A stretch of 64,000 nt of DNA from Thecaphora thlaspeos (lineage: Eukaryota > Basidiomycota > Ustilaginomycetes > Urocystidales > Glomosporiaceae): positions 620,001-684,000 of the forward strand of contig UWYS01000006.1 of assembly GCA_900291925.1 (NCBI GenBank). Direction: 5' to 3'. Under the pieces are notes generated by a model that saw only the letters and a list, made by a program, of their open reading frames with translations, searched no databases and was not told the DNA's origin. Below are positions 23,200-35,143 of the stretch, one piece after another. The number at the start of each line of letters is the position of its first letter. Positions within the stretch are counted from its first letter, which is position 1. The translations under genes and the position numbers were made by a program.

Positions 23200-24023
23200 G
23201 CTGCTAGGCTATCGTTGTAAGGTGTGGTGTGCGAGTGCGGCGGTGTTGGGGTGGTGCGTGTGCGTGTGTGGGTGCTGCCGACGTCACGTATGACTGTGTA
23301 TGGCGCTGATCGTGGCTGGAGTGCGTGACTGACTGGGCAAAGCGCGTTTGATGCGCAGTTTGCCGACTGGTAGTGGTTGCCGTTGTCGTTGTCGATGTGG
23401 ATGTGGATGTGAATGTGGATGTGGATGTGAATGTGGATATGGATGTGGATGTGGACGTCAAACGTGGGCGGCTGCTGGGGGTGGGCGAAGTGTTGGTTGG
23501 CCCCAGCCCCCTGGTTCAACGCGTCGCGCCTCCAACTCCCGATCGGTGGTGCTGAAAAGGGGGTACAGAATCGGGCAAAGCCACTACCGGCCGGAGCCGA
23601 AAAGTGATCGGCGACTGGTGGCATCGGGCAGTAAGGGCGGCATGGCAAGAAACGAGGGGAAAAAAAGGCCACCGCCTGGCCCGGCGCAGCCCAAAGGGAG
23701 GAGAGGGAAAAGGAAAAGGGAAAAAAATTCGTTTGGCTCGCCGCCAGCATCCTCTCTGGCCTGGCCGCCGCCTCTCAAGCGTCGATGCAGCGGATGCAGC
23801 GAGGTGAGGCATATGCGCCGGCGTCGGCCACACAGCCCTTCGCACCTCACATCCACATTGCCCTGGCCTCTCCGACCCTCTTCAACTCACACACCCCTTC
23901 CAGGCCTCATCACATAATCCCACCCTACCAGGCCCCGCTCTCCCTTCCCACTTCTGGTCCGCAACAGCATCCTCTTCATCCTCTCGGGGCCTATTCAATT
24001 CTCTCACACAAAACTAAGCAGCT
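23200..24023. promoter_or_regulatory. Divergent promoter region of gamma-tubulin and fibrillarin
   Basis: This 824-bp gap includes a hexanucleotide repeat near 23394-23455 and a pyrimidine-rich leader just before fibrillarin. No protein is recognised; ORFs over the repeat are low-complexity shadows. Confidence 0.4.
23394..23455. repeat. Imperfect (GATGTG)n hexanucleotide repeat
   Basis: About ten units of GATGTG with scattered G-to-A variants (GAATGTG, GATATG). Confidence 0.85.
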
Positions 24024-25341
24024 ATGGGTTTCGGTGAGTCTTCAGCTTACAGCCAGCCACACCACGTTACTCGAGCGCCCATTGATCTCGTCGGACTGAC
24101 CATCTCCTCTCCCATGTCTCTTTCGCGATATTACGCAGGTGACCGTGGTGGACGTGGCGGTTTCGGCGGCGGCGACCGAGGTGGTCGTGGAGGCGGACGT
24201 GGCGGTGGACGCGGAGGCTTCGGCGGTGACCGCGGCGGACGAGGTGGCGGACGCGGCGGCTTCGGCGGCGACCGTGGACGTGGTGGTGAGTGACGAGAGA
24301 CGAAACAGTTTCGAGACGAGCTCTCTTCGAGGACGCTTGTGGGCGTCCGCCGGACCTCGAGCTGTGCCTCGAGTTGGTCGGGCACGAGGCCTATCCTAGA
24401 TCTCCGTACTGACTGCCGTTCTCTGCCCCCTCCATCTCATCTTGCGTATGAATCCCACCCCTCACCCAGGCGGACGCGGTGGCTTCGGCGACCGAGGAGG
24501 CCGTGGTGGAGGACGTGGTGCTCCCGGCGGACGAGGTGGTGCTCGCGGCCGCGGCGGTGTCCGTGGTGGCAGAGGTGGACGCGGTGGTGCCGCCGGTGGC
24601 GCTCGCGGCGGCTCCAACGTCATCGTCGAGCCTCACCGCCACGCAGGTATTTTTGTTGCCAAGGGCAAGGAGCACCTGCTGGTCACCAAGAACATTGCTC
24701 CCGGCGAGTCGGTCTACGGCGAGAAGCGCATCTCTGTCGAGACACCAGGCGCCGGTCCGGATGGCACGTCGGTCAAGACCGAGTATCGCGTCTGGAACCC
24801 GTTCCGCTCCAAGCTAGCCGCCGGTGTGCTGGGTGGTCTTGACCACATCCACATTGCCCCGGGCAAGAAGGTCCTCTACCTCGGCGCCGCATCAGGTACC
24901 TCGGTCTCGCACGTCGCCGACCTGGTCGGACCCGAAGGAATCGTCTACGCCGTCGAGTTCTCGCACCGCTCGGGACGAGACCTGATCAACATGGCCAAGA
25001 AGCGTACCAACGTCATCCCGATCGTCGAGGACGCGCGTCACCCGCACAAGTACCGCATGCTCGTCGGGACGGTCGACGTCATCTTTGCCGACGTCGCCCA
25101 GCCGGACCAGGCTCGTATCGTAGCGCACAACGCCGACAGCTTCCTGCGCAACGAGGGCCACGCCCTCATCTCGATCAAGGCCAGCTGCATCGACTCGACC
25201 GCCCCCGCCGAGGCCGTGTTTGCGGCAGAGGTCAACAAGCTCAAGGGAATGAAGTTCAGACCAAGAGAACAGCTCACCCTCGAGCCTTACGAGCGTGACC
25301 ACGCCATGCTCGTCGCCCAGTACCAGCGCAACAAGGATTAA
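24024..25341 (+). CDS. NOP1: Fibrillarin, rRNA 2'-O-methyltransferase of C/D snoRNPs
   Basis: This nucleolar SAM-dependent methyltransferase is guided by box C/D snoRNAs to pre-rRNA; the family also methylates histone H2A glutamine. Three exons (24024-24033, 24139-24285, 24470-25341) give 342 aa. The start MGFG is split by an intron after 10 nt. A glycine/arginine-rich domain spans about residues 4-102 (repeats of GGRGG/GGFGG). The methyltransferase core follows: [30 protein letters not shown] (SAM-binding motif I, about residue 190), [26 protein letters not shown] and [16 protein letters not shown] at the end. Introns are 105 and 184 nt; I looked for an intronic snoRNA in the longer one and saw no clear C/D pair. 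Assignment is secure. Confidence 0.97.
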
Positions 25342-25750
25342 AACGTCATCCCCACCCCCTTTCCCTAGCCTTTTTTCCTCGCGCGTCTCCGCACATTGCT
25401 CTCCAACCCACCCTCATCTTTCTGGCTCCATACGGCACGGCTTATCTTCGTTTTCTCGCTTCTTCCATCCAACCTAACCCCCGCCTTTTCCTGCAGCAAG
25501 GCTTCGGTGTCTTTAATCTTCCTTCTCCTTTCTCATTTCGCACTGTGTAGTTATACTCGGCTCTGGTTGTCTTTCTTCCCGTTTTTCTTCTTGTTCTTCT
25601 CAAGATTTGCAATGCTCTCGACTCCAACTCGTCCATGGTTGTGTCTAGATGCGCGATCGTGAGAGAGACTCTGAAACCCTGATATCGACGAGCGATGATC
25701 GAGACATGACCAGAGATGAAAGCGAAATACGCACCGCTTCTAGACGACAG
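25342..25750. other. Convergent 3' flanks of fibrillarin and AVL9
   Basis: T-rich 3' UTR-like sequence; no gene is recognised. Confidence 0.5.
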
Positions 25751-28700
25751 CTATGGTTTACCCGGCGTCTCTGGACTCTTCTGCGCCATCGTCGTCGCGG
25801 CTGGCGAGGGGGATCTGGCAGTGCTCCAAGCTTTCTGTCTACTCGACAGGAAACTTCCAAACGATCCCAACGCCGCTCTGACCTGTGTTCCGGCTTGTGC
25901 AGCCGCCTGGCCCGCTACTGCCATTGCCTCATTGGCATTCGCCTGGAAGCCAGGCATGGCAGAGGAGTTTGTCGGTGTCGTGGGAACTGCCCCTCCCGTC
26001 GTCGAGAGTGAAGTGCTACCTACCAGAGAGAGAGGTCGTAACGAAGAAGATCGGCCTGTCCTTCTACCGGTGGCATCTATGGCTTCACCTGTAATCGTAC
26101 CTCGTGCCGCGCCGGGCGAAGGGAGAGGTGTGGCGACGTCAACGCCTTCTTGAGAGGCAGAGGGCGGAGGGGAAGCGACGTTGGTGCTGGTGCTCGTACC
26201 GCCACTACTCAGCATGCCCACGCCGCTGCTGAGTTGACCCGCTCGGAACTTGGCAAAGTCGGTGCGGAAGTTGCTCGCTAGTCGGTAGATGTTCGCCCCT
26301 CCTGCCTGGATGGCGCTCCCGATAGCCTCCCGGGTAGGCCCCAGATTCTCCTCCAGCCTGAGGTCGTGCAGTCCCGCCGAGAGACGCAGCCCGACGTCTT
26401 CGATCGCTGACGTCTTGCCCTCGCACGGGTGCTTGTGGTCGACGATATCGAACAGCATCGGATCCGTCGTCGCCTGCCAAATCGCAAACGCGTTCGTCGT
26501 CCGCAGCGCCGCGAGATAGTCCGGTCCAAAGTGGTGCGAGGACGAGGCGTCGGGCGCCGTGATCGAGATGGAGTCGGGATCGCTCTTGGCCAGGAAGTCG
26601 GCGTAGCGCGTCGAAGAGAGTAACGCGCATATGTAGTCTTCGAACTTTGCGCGCAGGAAGTCGTCGCTGCCGTGGTAACCCATCGAAGTGGGCCGCGTCG
26701 GGTCGGCCGGATTCCACGTCTCGTTAACAACATGCACGATCTCGTCCATCCACTTGCGATCGGCCGGGGTGAGGCCGACAACTGATTGCAGACGCGGGTC
26801 CTGGAACTCTAGCGTCGAGGTCTCGAGCTGCGGCCAGCAAGCACAAGAGGTGAGGGTGCAACAATGGCTGTGGGTCAGCGAAAAGGTCTAGGTTCGAGTC
26901 ATCGTCTACCCAGTCAAGGCCAGAAGACTCACGTCGACCACCACGTCAATCTTGCAATCCTTCTGCTGCTTGAAGATGCTGTTGCTCGTCCCGACCAGCC
27001 AGCTCCTCGCCTGTAGCAGGTCGATCTGCTGTAGCGGGCAGTAGGGCTGGAAGAAGGAGCTCTGTCGGTGATGAGACAAAGAAGCGATCACGATTCGTCA
27101 GCTTGGCGAGCTCGCCTTTCAAAAAAAGGTGTCATACAGGGACGCTTGGTGTGCGGCGAGGCTTTCCGCGTCCTCACCTCGCCAAATATGTTAAGCGGCA
27201 TCCCTAGATACTTCATCAGGCTCTTGCGGTCCGACGTGCGCAGGCTTTCCGCCTGGCCGCCCCTGGACTCTCGGCTTTTGGCAGCAGGGTCTGCTGCGTC
27301 CTGGAGGCTCAGAAGAAGGCCTAAGATGGGGCGCGCAGGGGCAATGAGAAGTACATGTCAGCAACGGTGCGCATTCCAGAGCACGGGCGTCCGCTACCCA
27401 TCGGTAGCCCGCTACGCACCTGGTATCAAAGAGACGAGCGAGTATTGGTAGGTGCAAAGGCTTTCGACCGGGTAGCCGAAGAACATGATCTGCGGCAGGC
27501 GGAGAGGAGGGCAGGCGCAAAGTCAGCATCTACACTCTGCGACGTAACACACGTCGCCTCGTCGTTGCCGCTATCGTTGCACTCACTCGCCGTTGGAGGA
27601 GAAGCAGCTTCACCAGCATTAACGTCTTGAAGTGCCATTTGTGCACGAGCTCCCGTATCGACGTCCCTGTTAGCCGGCGAAAGAGCCCATGCAGTCCATT
27701 GTAAAGCGCGGAAGGTCGGAGCACCGTCGTCAGTCTGACTGCCCATCCCAAGGCTCCAGGACGTCATTGATGTACATTACGAATCCATTAAGTGACTCAC
27801 CCATGTACATCACCGTCTCGCGGTCGTCGGCCAAGCCGCCGCTGCGCAGGCCGACATCCAGCGTGGCGTGGAACTCGACGAGAATATCGACGTCACCGAG
27901 ATCGCCCTGGGCAAAGAAGGCTCGCGTAACGATGCCGAGCTTCTCTCGGATGGGGCCAAAGACGGGCTAACGAGGTGGCAAGACAAAGGAGACAGGTAGC
28001 GAGGCAACGAGGATTCTCGTATCAGCAGGCAAGCCTATTGGCCAAGACTCGGGTGCATAGCCCGGAGGCGGTGTGATTCTCGCCGCTTACCTCTTTGGCC
28101 AGCACAACGACCGCCTTTTGTACAGTGCTCCGCGTCACCTCGGCGCCCTTCTTCAGGAGCGCATCCGACGCGATTTGGCGGTTGCACGAGATGCCGAAGA
28201 TGGTCGAATCGGAGAGCTGAGGGCAGTGGAGGTGGAAGTAGCAGAAGTCCTCATCCGACAGGTGGCTGCCGTCCGGGAGCGCAAGGAAGGGGAGGCTCTT
28301 GACCAGATCCTTGTCGTTTAGCAGCTCCGTTGGATGGGCGTACTCTACCTGCGGGCCGACCAGGTGGTTCTGACGGCGAATGTGGAAGGAGCAGTGGCAT
28401 TGTGCGGGTACACGGAGCGCACGGATGTGGCGATGCTTAGCACATCAGACACTTTCAAGCACGCGGTCACGGCGGAACTCGCTTGAATCGCACTTACAAA
28501 ATCGACGACGGCGATGCCGAGGATGATAGAGTCTGCCGCTATCGGCGCCGCTGCCGAGACTAAGGACGGCGATACAGAAGCCGTCAATGGTGACGGTGCC
28601 GATAGCGTTGGATCTTGGCCTCGATCCGCTTGGGATGTGGTGGGGCCAGCTAGCGTTTCCGTTGCGAGGCTGATCTTGCTGGGCAGTGATGGCTTCTCAT

Positions 28701-29217
28701 TGAAGCTAGCTCGATCCCGCTCCGGCTCTTCTGCCTCTGTGAGGTCCTCATCCGTCGGCTGTGTCTCCTCGACCGCAGCCATTGGCACGGGCGCTGCTGC
28801 GGAAGGCTTGCTGCCGGTGTCGAATGCCTTTGCATTTGGCTGAGCCGCTGAGGGTAGCGCTCGTTCTTTGACCTTTTCGGAAGTGACGGGTGATAAGGTT
28901 GCGGTTGATAGTGGCCCACTCTTGTCGCCATCTCGGGCTTCTGCTTCTAGGACGTTGTCGGCAGTCACTTTGTCATCCTTTGCCTCATCATCGGTCTCGC
29001 CCTTGCTAGAATCTTTTTGTTCTTGGCTCACTTCTGCTCTATCTTCCGGCCCGAAGGCTTCAAAGTCTGTCTCTGCACTAGTATCTGCAGAAGGCTGTAG
29101 TGGTGACCGTTCCGTGGGCGCTTGGTCGGTCAGGGAGACGTCTGTTGTCTCTTGCGCAGCTGCAGCTGCCGTCGGAAGTAGAGCCGTTGCGAGCGGCTGG
29201 GCCTCTTGGTCTGCCAT
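25751..29217 (-). CDS. AVL9: AVL9-family protein (late secretory pathway, DENN-like)
   Basis: Avl9 proteins act in late exocytic traffic from the Golgi. They belong to the DENN-like superfamily, so Rab regulation is suspected but not firm. Eight exons (29217-28498, 28369-28091, 27966-27801, 27738-27587, 27489-27420, 27320-27178, 27061-26933, 26827-25751) give about 911 aa. Diagnostic stretches are ILGIAVVDF/NHLVGPQVEY, LPFLALPDGSH, TIFGISCNRQI, GTSIRELVHKWHFKTL, IMFFGYPVESLCTYQYSLVSLIPG and the C-terminal NETWNP domain. All introns are GT-AG; seven introns of 62-128 nt restore frame. About 230 residues of Ser/Thr/Glu-rich, probably disordered sequence precede the conserved core, which is longer than in yeast. 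ATG 29217 was chosen as the start because upstream in-frame sequence is low-complexity Arg/Ala-rich. Divergent from SFR1. Confidence 0.9.
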
Positions 29218-29795
29218 GTTGCTGTCGAGTGGACTGATCCGGTGGTCCCACTGGGCGGGCGCAGGGACGAATGGCGTAGGGAGGTCCTTCGGGTGCGGCG
29301 CGAGCCCAAGGCCAGGGTGGCGGGAGCGCATGCTGCGCCGAGCAGAATGTGGTAGCAAAGGCTCTGAGTCGGCGCAACGAGCAAAAGCTGGGCGAGTCTT
29401 GAGAGTGTGTGGCGGATGAGCCGGGTGCAAGAGGCCGAAGTTGTGGAAGACAACCGACGATGAGCAACGCCAGCCAAGCGTGACCGGAAGCAAGCCGACG
29501 TCGCCCGCCGCCAACGCCCACCTCTGTGGCCCCACTCGCGTCTTGGCCTGCCTCTGCTTTCCGCGCTGCTCCACACTCAACGCACCAAGACCAACACGCG
29601 CTCTGCCTTGGAGGACGTCCCGCTTGCTTGCCGCTCCCCCTGCCCCTGCCTCTGCTCCTCGTCGCCTACGAGCTACCACCCCGCTCGCACTCGCCCCCAT
29701 TGGCACCCTTCCGCTCGACCACTTCGCCCCTAACTGTACAATAATGACTCGTCTTCTCTGCTTATAGCCTCAACGCCACCCACTCATCCAGTACC
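29218..29795. promoter_or_regulatory. Divergent promoter region of AVL9 and SFR1
   Basis: A 578-bp gap with pyrimidine-rich sequence on the SFR1 side. No TATA box is clear. An in-frame upstream extension of AVL9 crosses it but looks non-coding. Confidence 0.35.
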
Positions 29796-31301
29796 ATGGT
29801 CGGCCCAGACGCACTTAACAAGCGCACCGCCAGCCAGGCCAGCGACAGCTCCGGTTCCAGTGGCAGCAGCGATCTCGTCTTTCCCGCCTCGCCTCCCGTA
29901 AGCTCCTAGACCTTGACCTCGCGCTCGACAGCACCTCACTGGTACCTTTAACTGACTCGTTGCATCTCTCCTGCCGTCTTTCGCCGCCCTCGCCCGGACT
30001 GTAGCCGTCAAGACCGCACCGAGTGCCCTTGGGAGAAACGACAACCAACCACGATTCAATCCGACAGACGCCGCGCAAGAAGGTCAAGGCCGATGCGATA
30101 CCTCCCTGCTCCGTCCCTGCAAGCTCCAATGGTACGACTACTGCGTCCTCTTCAAAGCTCACAGCAACACCATCGCGGTCTCGGCGGGCGGGACTGGGCA
30201 GACCCTCTCCCTCGCCCGCCACATCGAGATCCAGCCTCTTTCGACCTTTCAAGTCACCCCTCGTCCGGCGCGACGGCGGAGCAGGTGTACCCTCTACGAC
30301 GTCCACCTCGTCAGCTTCCAAACTCGACGCTGCTACAAGACCGTCACGTGTCGATCCCGTCACATCACCTACCAGGCCTCCCGCCTCCTCCATCAGCAGC
30401 AACGTGCGTCAATCTTCACGTCACAAACGCTCCGAACGGAACGACCTCGAAGATCGTCTCCGCCTACTCAAGCAAGCCGACAAGATCATGCGCGACCGTT
30501 CTCTCGAGGTCCTGCCGGAACTGATCGAAAAGTGGCGAGAAGCGGGCAAGATGGCCGCGCAAGATCTGTGGAACCTCACTGGGGCGGCAGAGGCGGGTCA
30601 AGAGGCTTTCTCCATAAGCTCCAGGCCTTTTGACTCGGACGATCATCACGGGTACCAAGACGCTGCGCAGCAACGACGCCACGAGCAGGAGGAAGAGGCG
30701 GACTCACCACCTACCAGACGGACGGAGGTCAACAACAGTCCACCGCCTTCGCCTCGCACCGCCTTCTTACTTCGTCGAACGGTGTCGGAAGGGACAAAGG
30801 AACAGACTGCAGCACTAAGAGCGGTGGAAGACGACGAGGGACGAGAGCACTCTTCTTCCCGGCCTGACTCGCCGCTTCCTGCCGCATCTGACTTGTTTGC
30901 ATCGGCGATGCGAGGGTCGAAGGTCAAGATATACGATCAGAAGAGGACGAGGTCGGGACGTAGCATCGCGGACAAAGAGGAGGAGGATAGCCAAAAGGGA
31001 ATCGAGCAGAAGTGGAACGTGTAAGTCTTCCCGCTCTGAAGTGGCACCTCTTCTTCAAGACCGGGCACAAGGAATGCTGACGCCGTCTCGAACCCATCTC
31101 TTGAACCGTCCGCTACAGCGGGAGGATGCTCGACCTGATCGGAGGTAAGTTGCCGAGATCTACGCTTCGCTCAAAGATAAACATGTCCATCACCGACGGA
31201 GACATCCGTGACTGACCTTGTCGACCATCTTTCCGGTCTTTTCCGCGTCAGTCGACAAGTCCACTCTCCGCTGGAACACAAATGAGGAAGAGTTCCAGTA
31301 G
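29796..31301 (+). CDS. SFR1: Swi5-dependent recombination mediator Sfr1/Mei5
   Basis: Sfr1 forms a complex with Swi5 that helps Rad51/Dmc1 load on single-stranded DNA during recombination. Four exons (29796-29897, 30005-31020, 31119-31144, 31252-31301) give 397 aa. The N-terminal ~150 residues are Ser/Thr/Pro/Arg-rich with basic patches (TPRKKVK), as expected of the disordered DNA-binding half. A helical stretch LEDRLRLLKQADKIMRDRSL leads into LPELIEKWREAGKMAAQDLW, the family hallmark. The last two small exons rebuild WNVGRMLDLIGVDKSTLRW followed by an acidic EEEF end, typical of Sfr1 C-termini. The second exon could instead begin at 30070, since both acceptors keep frame; I prefer 30005 because a CTGAC branch-like site and a pyrimidine tract precede it. 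Exon 3 is only 26 nt. Convergent with PDA1. Confidence 0.82.
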
Positions 31302-31516
31302 CCGGCTGGCCTAGCACACGCGTGCAGCACCACACCTGTATTTGTACCAAAGCACCGAAGCAATTGCGCATCCCATAACTCCGCCATGCTCGAACACAGA
31401 CGAGGGTCATCGTCGGCAAGCGGATCGGTTAGGCAGGTAATGCGGGGTTTCGTCAACAGCGGATGGAAGAGGCTGTACAGTTTACAAGGGCAAAGCAGGA
31501 GAGGGGGGAGGGCCGA

Positions 31517-32877
31517 TCAGCGGAAACGGTGGACCTCCTCGCGCTCTCGTCCGCGCACGTAGTCGGGCTCGGTGCCCGGGTAGTAGATGTGGTCCCAGAC
31601 CGACTCTGCGTCGGGCCATGGGCTCTTCTTTGCCTCCTCTACGGCATGGTCGACCTCCTCCTTTGCGGCCTTGTCGATCTTCTTGAGCTCCGACTCCTCG
31701 ACGACGCCCCAGTCGAGCATGCGCGCCTTGAGGCCCTGGATCGGGTCCGAGCTGCTGCGCATCGTCTGGATCTCGTCGCGCGTGCGGTACGTAGTACCCG
31801 GGTCCGACATCGAGTGGCCACCGTAGCGGTAGGTGACGAGCTCCATGAGCAGCGGGCCGTTCTGGTCAACGGCGGTCCACTTGGCCGTGTGCTTGGTCGC
31901 CGCAACGACGGCGAGCACGTCCATCGCGTTGACCTGCAGGCCGGGGATGACGTCGCCGCGCGTGTAGTAGGCCGTGTTCATCGACGAGCGCTCGGCCGCG
32001 GTGCCCATGCCGTACTTGTTGTTCTCGCAGACAAAGACAGTGGGGAGGTTCCACAGCTTGGCCATGTTGTAGGCCTCAAAGACCTGGCCCTGGTTCGACG
32101 CACCGTCGCCGTACATGGCAAAGGTCGCGTTGGTCGTGTTGAGGTACTGCTGGGCAAAGGCGATGCCGGCGCCGACGGGGACCTGGGCGCCGACGATGCC
32201 GTTACCTCCAAAGAAGGTGGGCGTGAACATGTGCATCGAGCCGCCCTTGCCCTTGGAGATGCCGTCCTTGCGCCCGAGGAGCTCAGCAATGACGCCCTTG
32301 ATGGTGCCGCCACGCAGCACCGCAAACGGGTGGCAACGGTAGGCGGTGATGATCTTGTCGTTGGGCTTGCAACCATAGTGCATGCCCACCGAGACGGCCT
32401 CCTGGCCGATGGCGAGGTGGCAGAAGCCGCGAATGAGCTTCTGCTTGTAGAGCTGGTCGGCAGCCATCTCCATCCTGCGCATCTTGACCATCTGCTCGTA
32501 AAGGCCGATCAGCTCCTCCCTGGATGTCTCGAGCTCGAGCTTGGGAACCTCGAACTTGTAGCCCTTGAACGAGTCCTGGGCCAGCGCGACGGTGAACTTC
32601 TCCGTCTTGGACTCGGGGACCGAGCTGCCGAGCTTTGAGGCATCGGCGGCCAGCTGGACAAAGCGGGCCGAGGCCGGGGTGGCGGCGCGCGAGAGCGAAG
32701 GCTGCGAGGCGAAGCGAGGCGCAGAAGAGAGGGGATGCGTACGGTGGGGGTCAGATATGGGCGCTCTAGCAGAGCGAAGACCAAGCCGCTGGTGCCACGA
32801 GAAGAATGCATTTTCGTCAAACTCACCACGGGGGCGGCCTTGCCGACACGGAGGAGGGAGCGCGAGAACGAAGCCAT
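31517..32877 (-). CDS. PDA1: Pyruvate dehydrogenase E1 component subunit alpha, mitochondrial
   Basis: With E1-beta this thiamine-diphosphate enzyme decarboxylates pyruvate in the mitochondrial matrix. Two exons (32877-32827, 32701-31517) give 411 aa. The N-terminus MASFSRSLLRVGKAAP plus Arg/Ala/Ser-rich residues to about 35 looks like a mitochondrial presequence. The core includes MRRMEMAADQLYKQKLIRGF, GQEAVSVGM, the ThDP motif GDGASNQGQVFE...CENN (from about residue 212), and YRYGGHSMSDPG (about residues 307-318), which holds the serines phosphorylated by PDH kinase in other species. It ends near EPDYVRGREREEVHRFR. The intron is 125 nt, GT-AG. Assignment is secure. Confidence 0.97.
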
Positions 32878-33167
32878 GGCGACTGTGCCTGTATGAGATG
32901 AACGGGGCGGAGAGGGTGGTGGTGGTGGTGACGACGACGGGTGACGGGTGACGGGTGGCCGTGTGACGGATCGGTCGGTGTCGTCCGGAGGTCGAAAGCG
33001 GGTTGACCAAAGGGAGGTGAAGGTGATGGACGAGGAAGGAGTCGGTGGTGGGCGAAGGGCGGAGGAGCAGGAGCAGGAGGAGCAGGAGCAGGGAGAAGGG
33101 TCGACGATAGGCAGGGCCGACCAAACGGCTAAGCGGCACAGTGGTCGGGGCAGGCTCGGGAAAAGCC

Positions 33168-33190
33168 AAAAAAAAAAAAAAAAAAAAAAA
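33168..33190 (+). repeat. Poly(A) tract, 23 nt
   Basis: Uninterrupted A run, about 290 bp upstream of PDA1 (T run on the PDA1 strand). Confidence 0.95.
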
Positions 33191-33244
33191 GTCGAGCCAC
33201 GGCCACGCCACGGAACGGCCACGCCGCCGCCCACGCCCATCCCT

Positions 33245-33295
33245 CCTGCTGCCCTACTGCCCTGCTGCCCTGCTGCCCTGCTGCCCTGCCCTGCC
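33245..33295. repeat. CTGCC-type short tandem repeat
   Basis: About five units of CCTGCTGC interspersed with CCCTGCC. Confidence 0.8.
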
Positions 33296-35082
33296 TAGAT
33301 CAGCCCAGCCCCTTGCGAAATTCGCTTTCCCGTCCCAACTTTTTCTTCCAGGCCGCGGCGGCCACGGCGGGGGCAAGGCATCATCATCATCGTCGTCATG
33401 GGCACACACCCCTCGACGCGGCGTCAGCGACACACGGCAGAGCATGGCACCAGCCGAGTTCACATCTCGCTCCTGGCGATGCCAACGTCGAGGCTTACGG
33501 CTTCGTTATCGCAGGAGAACGAGCGTCGCCCGGAAGAAGTAGAGGCGAACCTCATCGGCGGCGTCAACACTGGCCACCATATCGATATGTTTGGCTCACA
33601 TCGATCTGCTGGCTCCGGCGAGCGCTTTGGCCCTCTCCGGCGCCGCCTGCCTCGAGACCGCCAATGTCGCGCTCCCGAGACGGAAAGGGCCGTCCGGCCC
33701 CAAGTTTTTTGACAAAGCCTCCCGACGCGGCGAGTTTGGGGCGCACCGACGGCCATCCGCAACTGCTCGGCTCCGCGTCCTCAGCCAGAAAAGCCCAGAG
33801 CAGGCTGAAGGGGAACAAGGGATTTTTTTCTTCTTGATCATCCTCAAGCCGGAGCTGCTCATTCATTCCTTCTCATCTTCCACCACCACATCCCCTCTCC
33901 TCACCGACCTTCGGCATCCGCCCTTACTCCACCCTTCCTTTCCACCAACCTCAGCATGTAGAGTACGACGACTGACATCCAACATTGTCGGCAATGACCA
34001 TTTCAGTTCATTCCCAATGACGACGACGATAACCATACGCTTGTTGGCCACGCCTCGAGACGACCAGAGACCGGCTCCGCCAGTATAGCAGCAGAACAGA
34101 CCGCACCGCAGACCGACCCGCCAGATACTGCGTGGAGGAGCTCGCTTGTTCGACATGATGAACAAACAAGATTATAGAGTCAAGCACGGACCGTCTGCGA
34201 TGTCCCTGCGTGGAGTCGTTGGACCTGTCGATACCTATCATTTACTCTGATCACAAGCAGTTCCTCTTCGCATCTCTCTGGTCGGTCGTGGTAAGCCCGG
34301 TCTCTGTTCCGCTGCTGCACGCTGGTCTGCCACTCGTCGGTCGTCGCTGGCAGGTTCCTGGGAGTGCTGGGCCTAAGGCTCGCGCGCCGGGGTGTCTTAT
34401 CGCCCTTATGTTGTCCCGTGTGTCTCCTCGCCGACCGTTGTTATTCTGCGAAGCAATAGAAATATGGATGTCTTGTCCTTCCTCCTCGTTTGATCATCGT
34501 CATGAGTGCTGGAGCATCGTCTCGTCCTCGCCGCTCGTTCAAGGACGACATACAACGACGTAGAAAAAAAAAAAACCCCCAGAGATGCTGGGCAAAAGAA
34601 CTGTAACACTCAGGATTCCCACGTGATCCCCCACCACAGTACTGACTGAGCGATACCTTGCTTTATTTCGCAAATCAGACGCGATGCGGTGCTTTCAAGC
34701 TTCTATGGCCACAAATAACGTATGTTATTTCTAGATAATTTAGATTCTTATTTTGTCATTTATGAAAGTTCAGCAATGCGGATCCGAGATCGAGCACTTA
34801 GCCTCGGAGCAGAGCGGACGTGCGACCGCGGGCAGGCGGACAAAGCCGTGCCTGACAACTTGCGAGTGCCCGGCTGGTCCAGGCGAGGAGGGGCGAGGAG
34901 GCGGGCGGACCCTACCTGTCTCTCTCTGGCCCGCCAGTGCCGCCGACTTTTGGAAAGGCGGACAGCGGGAGCAGGTTGATCCCCTCCATCGGTCAGCAGC
35001 CAGCCAGCTCCGCAATTTCACACCAGCCCATTGCTCCACCACCACCTCTGCTCCCTTCCGCCGACGTACGCCTATCGTTCCC

Positions 35083-35106
35083 TCACACACACACACACAC
35101 ACACAC
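35083..35106. repeat. (AC)n microsatellite in the SDHD leader
   Basis: About twelve AC units, 38 bp before the SDHD start codon. Confidence 0.9.
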
Positions 35107-35143
35107 GCGTGCGCACCGCCACCCGACGACAGACGAGATCAAC

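Larger units (their letters stand above)
32878..35143. other. 2.3-kb divergent intergenic region of PDA1 and SDHD
   Basis: No gene is recognised. It holds a 23-nt poly(A) tract (33168-33190), a CCCTGCTG-type repeat (33245-33295) and an (AC)n tract (35083-35106). Short ORFs on both strands show no similarity. Confidence 0.5.

Noticed and set aside
24286..24469. Possible snoRNA in fibrillarin intron 2
   Set aside because: A CTGA is present, but no RTGATGA C box or terminal stem in the right place.
26888..26901. GGTTCGAGTC, resembling a tRNA B box
   Set aside because: It lies in an AVL9 intron and no A box or cloverleaf can be built around it.
31463..32638. 391-codon plus-strand open frame opposite PDA1
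   Set aside because: Shadow of the PDA1 reading frame; no independent similarity.
33168..33190. Poly(A) tract as the mark of a retroposed element
   Set aside because: No target-site duplication or coding relic is visible next to it.
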